From: G963704535 sp963704535
GTDB lineage: Bacteria > Chloroflexota > Chloroflexia > Chloroflexales > Roseiflexaceae
Reading direction: 5' to 3'
DNA length: 64,000 bases
Assembly: GCA_963704535.1 (NCBI GenBank)
Contig: OY969916.1
Location: 10,664,001 to 10,728,000, forward strand
Under the pieces are notes generated by a model. It searched no databases. It worked only from the letters and a program-made list of their open reading frames with translations, and was not told the origin of the DNA. The position numbers and the translations under genes are program-made. Shown here in pieces: positions 58,777 through 64,000 of this stretch (its first letter is position 1; the number at the start of each line of letters is the position of its first letter).

Positions 58777-58876
58777 TTAGGCAAGGTTTCGGGTGGCGCT
58801 ATTCTCCTTTACAGTGTGAGTGGGGGACAATCAGGGGGGTTGCCCCCTCAAACCCCTTTTTTTCACAGAACTGTAA
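58777..58876. repeat. family A repeat upstream of mrp
   Basis: Read on the minus strand it has the same order as the copy at 50311: the GGGGTTTGAGGGGGCAACCCCC-type hairpin, then CCCCCACTCACACTGTAAAG, then GAAACCTTGCCTAAG. It lies in the mrp leader between promoter and start codon. Confidence 0.8.
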
Positions 58877-58916
58877 AGCCTAAAGAATCCTGTCTTAGCA
58901 GTCGTGTCTCCGCCGC

Positions 58917-58925
58917 ATTATACCA
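58917..58925 (-). promoter_or_regulatory. extended -10 upstream of mrp
   Basis: On the minus strand TGGTATAATGCGGCGG contains a TGn-extended TATAAT. Transcription would begin near 58910 and include the family A repeat in a ~150-base leader. Confidence 0.45.
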
Positions 58926-58996
58926 TGTTTCGAAAGTGATTGCTATCGAAATGCGAGCAGTTGAGGATGGAGGATAGGGGATGAGCGGTCGGGATC

Positions 58997-59030
58997 ACGT
59001 ATCACGCATCACGTTTCACGCATCACTTTC
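58997..59030. repeat. CGTTTCA-type heptamer array at the small ferredoxin 3' end
   Basis: Units CGTATCA, CGCATCA, CGTTTCA and CGCATCA follow each other with seven-base period and run into the ferredoxin stop codon. Confidence 0.75.
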
Positions 59031-59334
59031 GCCGGGCCGAATTGCCGGGTAGGAGGTCCTGGACGGGCTGGCCGTTGAGGAGGTGCTGCTCGACAATGCG
59101 AACGATCGCCTCGGTGGTGAGGCTGGAGTAGTGGTACGGGCCGGGCCAGACAGTGATATTCGGCGCGAAGTCGCAGCGGTCCTGGCAGCCGCTCACGCGC
59201 AGGTCCACGTCGCCGTCGAGTTGCCAGGCCCACAGCTCTTCTTCGAGCGTCTTGAGCAGCTTGTCGCGACCGGACGCCGTGCAGTTCGGTCCGCCGCAGA
59301 GGTAGATCCGGTATTTTTTCTCGTCGCTCATCAT
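59023..59334 (-). CDS. small thioredoxin-like [2Fe-2S] ferredoxin
   Basis: This ~103-residue protein is a shorter relative of the ferredoxin at 48641. YRIYLCGGPNCTASGRDKLL carries the first two Cys and DLRVSGCQDRCDFAPNITVW the second pair, the pattern of thioredoxin-like [2Fe-2S] proteins such as the NuoE C-terminal domain. VRIVEQHLLNGQPVQDLL ends the domain. Two ATGs (59334, 59331) are possible and no ribosome binding site is evident; the frame is open to 59445 without family match. Its neighbours on this strand are Mrp and MoaA. Confidence 0.88.
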   Translation of the reverse strand: MMSDEKKYRIYLCGGPNCTASGRDKLLKTLEEELWAWQLDGDVDLRVSGCQDRCDFAPNITVWPGPYHYSSLTTEAIVRIVEQHLLNGQPVQDLLPGNSARRK

Positions 59335-59339
59335 ACTAA

Positions 59340-59397
59340 CTTGCGTTCTGTTGGAGAAGAAAGATCGTGGAGGGTGGCCCCTCCACACCTCCCCGCT
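59340..59397. repeat. divergent family B-like hairpin
   Basis: GTTGGAGAAGAAAGATC is followed by GTGGAGGGTGGCCCCTCCAC, which folds as a short stem, and ACCTCCCCGCTGCAC. The phrase CCGCTGCACGATGC recurs at about 59431, giving a small direct repeat. Confidence 0.5.
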
Positions 59398-59544
59398 GCA
59401 CGATGCGACACACCAACTCCTCACCTTCCCGCTGCACAATGCCACGTCGATTGTACCACAATGGCTTCTGCTTTGAGGTGTTTGAGGGAAGCAAAGGGCC
59501 GAGCGCGCTCGGCCCTTTCCACCGCTCGCTGCTGCGCCGGCGCC

Positions 59545-59820
59545 CTATACGACGTTGGAGCCGCCAGTGGGGTCGTCGGGGCCTCGGCGCGGGGGGTCGT
59601 TCAGGCTCTCGGTGAAGGCGTTGATCCCGTTGAGCACTGCGGCCCCAACGGTCTTGCCGACCTCGCTGCCGACCACGCCGCCGACCAGCGCGCCGGCGAA
59701 GGTGCCGATGATCGGGATTGGGATCAGCACTGTGCCGAGCTGCGCGCCCGCGATTACCCCGGCGCCGAGTCCGGCGATGCCGCCGATACGCTCGCGATCC
59801 GCTTGCTGATTGTCCGCCAT
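59545..59820 (-). CDS. small glycine-zipper protein
   Basis: This 91-residue protein has a hydrophobic glycine-rich centre, IAGLGAGVIAGAQLGTVLIP, then IIGTFAGALVGGVVGSEVG, which matches glycine-zipper transmembrane segments. The ends are hydrophilic (DNQQADRERIG; DPPRRGPDDPTGG). AAAGGAG seven bases upstream fixes the start. There is no signal peptide beyond the zipper. Such proteins insert in membranes; specific function unknown. Confidence 0.7.
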   Translation of the reverse strand: MADNQQADRERIGGIAGLGAGVIAGAQLGTVLIPIPIIGTFAGALVGGVVGSEVGKTVGAAVLNGINAFTESLNDPPRRGPDDPTGGSNVV

Positions 59821-60414
59821 GGTGAAGCTCCTTTCAATGCGCGTTTGAGCTGTGTCTACAAGCTCTCACGTCAGTTGCCGCAGGACGCCCTCTTTTGGGC
59901 GGTTGCACGCGCCCTCCGGCATCGTCGATCGACGCTGCGGTCATGATATAGACCACTCAGGGCGGTGATTTGTTGCATCGTTGGAGAACAGATCAGCTTA
60001 CCGCAGCCGCGCAATGATTCCGCTCATATGCCGAAGCTGTTTTAGCACTCTTTTCTTGATGTTCCTATGATATCTTCTATGGAGATCAGATAAAGTTTCG
60101 GATGGCGCTGTTCTCCTTTACAATGTGGGTCAGAGGAGACTGAGGGGGCTGCCCCCTCAAACCCCTTTTTTTCCCAGAATGGAGATCAGATCAAGTTTCG
60201 GATGGCGCCGTTCTCCTTTACAATCTGGGTGAGAGAAGACTGAGGGGGCTGCCCCCTCAAACCCCTTTTTTTCCCAGAATGGAGATCGGATAAAGTTTCG
60301 GATGGCGCTGTTCTCCTTTACAATGTGGGTCAGAGGAGACTGAGGGGGCTGCCCCCTCAAACCCCCTTTTCCCCAGAACTGTAAAGCTCTTATCGCTGCT
60401 TAATGGAGTAACTC
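59821..60414. other. 594-base intergenic region with three tandem family A repeats
   Basis: No gene is supported. The left half (59821-60080) shows nothing distinct. The right half consists of tandem repeats and ends with GGAG at 60405-60408, the ribosome binding site of the surface protein gene. Confidence 0.6.
60081..60380. repeat. three tandem 100-bp family A copies
   Basis: Units begin GGAGATCAGATAAAGTTTCG at 60081, 60181 and 60281, exactly 100 bases apart, with only a few base differences. Each contains TTCTCCTTTACAATGTGGGT and the hairpin TGAGGGGGCTGCCCCCTCA. They are followed by a partial fourth end (CCCCAGAACTGTAAAGC). Orientation is opposite to the copies at 13712 and 50311. Confidence 0.92.
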
Positions 60415-61007
60415 ATGCCCACGATCGTTCCTGAGCACCACGCTGATCACGGCCGGGCTGTGCGTGCTGCTGGTGGGTCTCGGTTCCCGGTTCGGGCGCG
60501 ACCCCGGCCCGCGCTCAGCAGCCGCCGCCGCGCCCGACCTTGACCCCCAGCCCGACGACCGCGCCGACGCCCCAGCCCGCGTCCCAAGGCCAGGCCGAGA
60601 GCGCGCCGCCTGCCGGGCAGATCACCGGGACTGTGATTGACCAGACGACCGGCGCGCCGGTGGTGGGAGTGGCGGTCGTCGTCGGGGGCGTGACGGTCAC
60701 GACTGACACCAATGGGAACTACGCGCTCGGCGGGCTGCCTGCCGGCAGCTATAATGTGGCGCTGGCGCTGACCACAGAGCAGGGCACCCCGGCCCAAGAG
60801 CCGCTCACCGTGGAGCTGCCGGCCGATGCCACAGTGGTGCAGCACCTGGCCCTTCGCAGCCTTCAGCCGGCTCCGGCGGCCGGGCCGACGGAGCCGGCAG
60901 CCTTGCCCGTGACTGGGAGCCGGACCGGCGGCTGGGGCGCGCCGGTGCTAGGAGTTGGGCTGCTGGTGCTGGGGCTGGTGCTGCGGCGGCGCGGCATGTG
61001 TCGCTAA
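60415..61007 (+). CDS. small surface protein with CarboxypepD-reg-like domain and LPVTG sorting signal, two frameshifts
   Basis: This is a ~197-residue exported protein. Three frames join into one logical protein: ATG 60415 (MPTIV), then a signal peptide STTLITAGLCVLLVGLG after about 60430, then ATPARAQQPPPRPTLTPSP from a point between 60476 and 60510. Each joint is mended by removing one base. The mature part has a Pro/Thr linker, then GTVIDQTTGAPVVGVAVVVG and NGNYALGGLPAGSYNVALAL, a carboxypeptidase-regulatory-like beta-sandwich. The C-terminus is LPVTGS, a hydrophobic span GAPVLGVGLLVLGLVL and RRRGMCR, a classic sortase signal. GGAG precedes the start. A sortase gene is not in the window. 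Confidence 0.75.
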
Positions 61008-61009
61008 GA

Positions 61010-61062
61010 AACTGTCTAAAAAGGGGAGTTTGAGGGGTTGCCCCTCAAACTCCCTTTCCACT
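61010..61062. repeat. family B hairpin after the surface protein gene
   Basis: GTCTAAAAAGGGGAGTTTGAGGGG-TTG-CCCCTCAAACTCCCTTTCC forms a stem of about 18 bp directly after the stop. It could act as the gene's terminator. Confidence 0.75.
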
Positions 61063-61086
61063 ACGGATTACGAGCGACACGCGGGC

Positions 61087-61156
61087 CTTTTTGGAGATTG
61101 GAGATTGGAGATTGAGCGGGCGCCCGAATCTCCAATCTCCAATCTCTAATCTCTTT
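61087..61156. repeat. heptamer-armed stem-loop (GGAGATT units)
   Basis: Three GGAGATT units, a GC-rich loop GAGCGGGCGCCCG (itself able to pair) and four AATCTCC/AATCTCT units form a ~22-bp stem. It resembles the 57569 copy but with a different loop. Confidence 0.9.
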
Positions 61157-61161
61157 TATTA

Positions 61162-62446
61162 TCAAATCGTCTGGCCGGCAACCTGTACTGTAGCTACATC
61201 TGCACTGGCCGCTTTATGCTTGACGTGTACCGGCCAGATGCCCAGGCCGATGATCCGGATCGGAATGCGTTGTATGAACGGCCGGCGGATGAGGAAACGC
61301 ACGAGGGGCGATGCCTTGAGCGGCGCACGCGACTCGAGGATGCGGGTAAGGGCCTCACGCTGGATGAACGACTGGAACGCCTGGATGAACCGCGTCGGCC
61401 ACTCGCGCCGGCGCTGCACTGCCGCCAGGTCGCGCGGCTCGATCCGCCCGGCCTTGAGCGGCTCGATCAGCTGATTTGCCGCCACAACCGCATCCTGGAT
61501 CGCGTAATTGATGCCGACGCCACCGACCGGCGACATCACGTGGGCTGCGTCGCCGATCAGCAGCAGTCCGGGTCGGTGCCAGCGCCGCACACGGCTCGAC
61601 TCGATCGAGAGCAGCGCCACTTGTTTCCAATCTTGCAGATGCTGGGCATGCTCGGCCAGCTCCGGCGCGGTCGCGGCGATCGAACGCCGGAGCGCCTCCA
61701 GGCCGGCGGCGCGCAACTGCTGGTAGCTATCCTTGGGGATGAAGTACCCAACCTGCCAGTGCTCAAAGCGATTGAAGATCACCATGATGTGGCCATTGCC
61801 GGTGCGACCGAGCAACTGGTCGGGATCGCCCGGCTTGCGCGGCAGGCGGAACCAGAGCACGTCGACCGGCTGCGAGGTCTTGATCAGCTCCACGCCGGCC
61901 AGCTTGCGAACTTTCGAGAAGCGCCCATCGGCCCCGACTGTCAGCACCGCCCGTAGCTCGTGCCAGCCGTCCTGCCCACGGTAGCGTACGCCTTGGACCG
62001 CCCCCTGCTCCTCGATCAGCTCCTCGACCCGTGCGCCCATCACCAGCTTGAAGTGCGGGTAGCGACTGGCCCTCGGCGGTGATGAAGTCTAGAAAGATCG
62101 GCTGGGGTAGCATCATAATGTAGGGGTAGCGCGTCTTCAGGCTCGCGAAGTTGATCTGGAGCGTGCCGGCAGGCGTCTCGGCATTGGCCGAGCGGGCCTT
62201 GGTGTGTGGGAGCTGGAGCAGGCGCTCGGCCAGGCCCAGCTCTTCCATAAGCTGCATGACGGACGGGTGGATCGTGTCGCCGCGAAAGTCGCGGTCGAAG
62301 TCGGCGTGCGCTTCGAGCAGCGTCGTCGGTATGCCCTGCCGCGCCAGGAGCAACGCCAGGACCGCGCCCGCCGGCCCGCCGCCGACGATGCAGCAGGTGG
62401 TCTGCTCGGTATGTGTGACCGGGTGTGGCTGTGCGGTAGTCGTCAT
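61162..62446 (-). CDS. FAD-dependent mono-oxygenase (UbiH/PHBH-like), apparent frameshift
   Basis: This flavoprotein hydroxylase would use NAD(P)H and oxygen on an aromatic or quinone-like substrate. The first frame (from 62446) shows the dinucleotide-binding CCIVGGGPAGAVLALLLARQG and RGDTIHPSVMQLMEELGL. At about 62071 the frame breaks; removing one G from GAGGGCC gives FITAEASRYPHFKLVMGARV. The second frame continues with TVGADGRFSKVRKLAG (DG motif) and LLIGDAAHVMSPVGGVGINYAIQDA (GD motif). The restored length is ~427 residues, normal for the family. It is directly downstream of the TetR gene on the same strand, so the pair is probably induced by the substrate. Confidence 0.87.
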
Positions 62447-62467
62447 GGGAACACCTCTCCGTTAGCC

Positions 62468-63091
62468 CTAAGATTGTTCGCGCTCCAGCCCGCGCAGGAA
62501 AATATCGACCACCACTTCGATGATCTGCTCGTCGGTGGTGGTGGCGGCCTCCGGCTGGCGTACCACCTCGCGCGCGATCACCTGCACGACGAACATCCCA
62601 AGAAAGCTGCGCGCGGCGATCATCGTATCGTGCGGCCGCAGACGGCCAAGCTCGATCTGGTGCTGCAAGTAGCTGGTCATCATGTCGAAGAATCGGACGC
62701 CGATGCCCTTGTAGAACAGTTCGGCGAGCTGTGGAAAGCGGATCGCCTCGCCCAGCAGAATGCGAAAGATCGCGATATTGCTGGGTATGCGGAAGATCGA
62801 TAGGTAGGTGCGGCCAATCAGCGCGAGACCTTCGCGCGGCGGCATGTCCATTAGTTGCCCTGGGTGCTCGGCCAGGTGGACGATCGTTGCCCGCTCGCGG
62901 ATGATCGACATAAACAGATCTTGTTTATCCTTGAAGTACCAGTAGATCAGGCCCGGTGAGATGCCGCCGGCCGCCGTGGCGATGTCCTTGTTGGTCGCCT
63001 TATGGAAGCCTTTGGTGCTGAAGACTTTCAGCGCCGCTTCCAGGATCTGCTGGCGCCGGTCGGTCGTCTCTTGCTCATCGCTCTTTGCCAT
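62468..63091 (-). CDS. TetR-family transcriptional regulator
   Basis: This 207-residue repressor has the TetR N-terminal HTH (RRQQILEAALKVFSTKGFHKAT, NKDIATAAGGISPGLIYWYFKDKQDLF) and a helical ligand-binding domain (LLGEAIRFPQLAELFYKGIG, IAARSFLGMFVVQVIAREVV). GGAGAG precedes the start. A TTGACT-GACT-AGTCAA inverted repeat overlaps its predicted transcription start. It is followed at 21 bases by the FAD mono-oxygenase gene, the likely regulated partner. The ligand is unknown. Confidence 0.92.
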   Translation of the reverse strand: MAKSDEQETTDRRQQILEAALKVFSTKGFHKATNKDIATAAGGISPGLIYWYFKDKQDLFMSIIRERATIVHLAEHPGQLMDMPPREGLALIGRTYLSIFRIPSNIAIFRILLGEAIRFPQLAELFYKGIGVRFFDMMTSYLQHQIELGRLRPHDTMIAARSFLGMFVVQVIAREVVRQPEAATTTDEQIIEVVVDIFLRGLEREQS

Positions 63092-63104
63092 GTCGCTCTC
63101 CGTA

Positions 63105-63131
63105 TTGACTGACTAGTCAATTAAGATTATA
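63105..63131 (-). promoter_or_regulatory. TetR promoter and overlapping operator
   Basis: On the minus strand GCTATAAT (hexamer 63126-63131) is a -10, with transcription start near 63119. TTGACT (63105-63110) and AGTCAA (63115-63120) are perfect complements around GACT, and GACTAGTC within is also symmetric. An operator at the start site would give autorepression. Confidence 0.6.
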
Positions 63132-63277
63132 GCGCAGATTGATTTAAGAGTCAAGTAGGTGCTTGAACCAGATCGATTTTGGTTCGGTCGCGGTGCTACG
63201 ATAGGCAGTGGAATTTGTAGCCGCTACTCATCAGGACCCGGAATCCCGCTATTTCCGCTGACAAGGAGACCACGCTG

Positions 63278-63712
63278 ATGTACACGCTCGACGACCGCTC
63301 GGCCACGCTTTTGAGTAAGCAAGGGATCACCGCGCTCCAATCCGGTGACATCATGCAGGCGCGCGAGCTGTTAAGCCAGGCCCTGCAGATCGCCCCCGCC
63401 GACGAGCACGCGTGGCTCTGGCTCTCGGGCGCGGTCACGAGCGATGCCGAGCGCCGTTATTGCCTGGAGCGCGTGCTGGCGATCAACCCGGCGCACGTCC
63501 ACGCACGGCGCGGCCTTGAGCAGTTGGTGGCGGTGCCTGAGTCCCGGTCGCCTTTTTCCCTGGCCCCGCTCGCCGGCGCGCTATCATATTCGTCCTCGAC
63601 GCACGACATGCCGCCCGCGCACCCTCAACCGGTGGTGGCTGCGGCGAAAAACGCTGCGCCGGCTGCCTCAACAGACGGAGGATCGCTGCTGAGTTCTCAT
63701 TATGCAACCTGA
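63278..63712 (+). CDS. small TPR-like repeat protein
   Basis: This 144-residue protein has two TPR-like helix pairs, SKQGITALQSGDIMQARELLSQALQIAPAD and EHAWLWLSGAVTSDAERRYCLERVLAINPAH (each quoted in part), a protein-binding fold. The C-terminal ~60 residues are Pro/Ala/Ser-rich and probably unstructured. AGGAG lies nine bases before the start. Its stop overlaps the next start by 11 bases, so the two proteins are likely made together. Function unknown. Confidence 0.8.
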   Translation: MYTLDDRSATLLSKQGITALQSGDIMQARELLSQALQIAPADEHAWLWLSGAVTSDAERRYCLERVLAINPAHVHARRGLEQLVAVPESRSPFSLAPLAGALSYSSSTHDMPPAHPQPVVAAAKNAAPAASTDGGSLLSSHYAT

Positions 63713-64000
63713 TGACACGCCGGTGCCCTCCTCCACGGCTGTCTCGTCGCAGGTTGGCCTGATTGGGGCCAGTCTCCTCGCCGCTCCAGCGGAGGCACTC
63801 GCCGCGCCGGCGCAGGCCGGCCCCACGCCAATGCACCAGGCGCTCCCGGCGCCGGCGCTGGACCAAGCTCGACAGGCGGCGATCGACTACGTTATTCGAG
63901 CCTATGGGAGCCATCGCAGCCGCGACGAAATCGTTAGGGGCCTGAGCATTGATCACGGGATCGCGTGGGATGACGCCCGCAACCTGGTCTTCGAGATCGA
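63702..64000 (+). CDS. unidentified protein, 3'-truncated by window edge
   Basis: A frame opens at ATG 63702 inside the end of the TPR gene (in another frame) and stays open to the window end. The visible ~99 residues start MQPDDTPVPSSTAVSSQVGL, then a Pro/Ala-rich stretch with a weakly hydrophobic part (LLAAPAEALAAPAQA), and DQARQAAIDYVIRAYGSHRS followed by RDEIVRGLSIDHGIAWDDAR, which looks helical. I do not recognise the family. Absence of a stop over 299 bases and coupling to the TPR gene support it being real. Confidence 0.6.
   Translation, partial: MQPDDTPVPSSTAVSSQVGLIGASLLAAPAEALAAPAQAGPTPMHQALPAPALDQARQAAIDYVIRAYGSHRSRDEIVRGLSIDHGIAWDDARNLVFEI

Noticed and set aside
60081..60380. Tandem repeats considered as a CRISPR array
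   Set aside because: Units abut with a fixed 100-base period and no unique spacers; no cas genes are present.

Overview
The window is a GC-rich (roughly 60-65 %, by eye) piece of a bacterial chromosome. Gene content (LivHMGF-type importer, giant secreted proteins built from SdrD B-like and DUF11 repeats, a giant-protein C-terminus ending FLPFVIR, Tat-exported binding proteins, Uma2 and DUF309 proteins, HD-GYP regulator) and the very repeat-rich intergenic spaces suggest a filamentous or film-forming member of the Chloroflexota, probably class Chloroflexia. This is an inference from composition and families; there is no rRNA in the window. No CRISPR array, prophage or insertion sequence with a transposase was seen.

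Layout. 1-5430 (+): end of a surface polysaccharide cluster, five glycosyltransferase or WbsX-type genes. 5439-5992 (-): MazF-type toxin and ribbon-helix-helix antitoxin. 6148-14476 (-): an import region with an M20 peptidase, livFGMH, an alpha/beta hydrolase, a Tat/lipoprotein binding protein and a DinB-fold protein. 14753-19363: membrane glycosyltransferase, alpha/beta hydrolase, GH51 arabinofuranosidase. 19853-29485 (+): a 3210-residue secreted adhesin-like protein. 29580-37223 (+): aat, an acetyltransferase leading three tandem tail-collar proteins, an orphan binding protein, and a DUF11/Ig/RTX exoprotein. 37389-42373: beta-CASP nuclease, Uma2, MgtC remnant, response regulator, MarR. 42659-45133: Lon. 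45573-50254: methyltransferase, Tat-exported heme peroxidase, 2Fe-2S ferredoxin, isocitrate/isopropylmalate dehydrogenase. 50437-54897 (-): PhoR/PhoB-like pair, galactokinase, HD-GYP regulator. 55030-59334 (-): DUF309, rhodanese, ErpA-like protein, MoaA, Mrp and a second small ferredoxin, i.e. Fe-S and molybdenum cofactor functions. 59545-64000: glycine-zipper protein, sortase-type surface protein, FAD mono-oxygenase with its TetR regulator, and a TPR protein.

The most unusual feature lies between and inside the genes. Several families of short structured repeats fill almost every gap: stem-loops whose arms are tandem seven-base (or eight-base) units, with a different unit at each locus; a ~90-100 bp element with a GAGGGGGCAGCCCCCTC core, once in three tandem 100-bp copies; a related GAGGGG/CCCCTC hairpin; and a ~130-bp element carrying a 46-47 bp near-perfect palindrome whose two copies differ by compensatory changes. 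These repeats have entered reading frames without breaking them (a GT2, the beta-CASP nuclease, Lon, the DinB protein) and in places supply start regions or stop codons.

Five genes (M20 peptidase, aat, sensor kinase, FAD mono-oxygenase, surface protein) contain six apparent frameshifts. All six are best explained by one extra base and none by a missing one, which looks more like insertion-biased sequencing error than gene decay.
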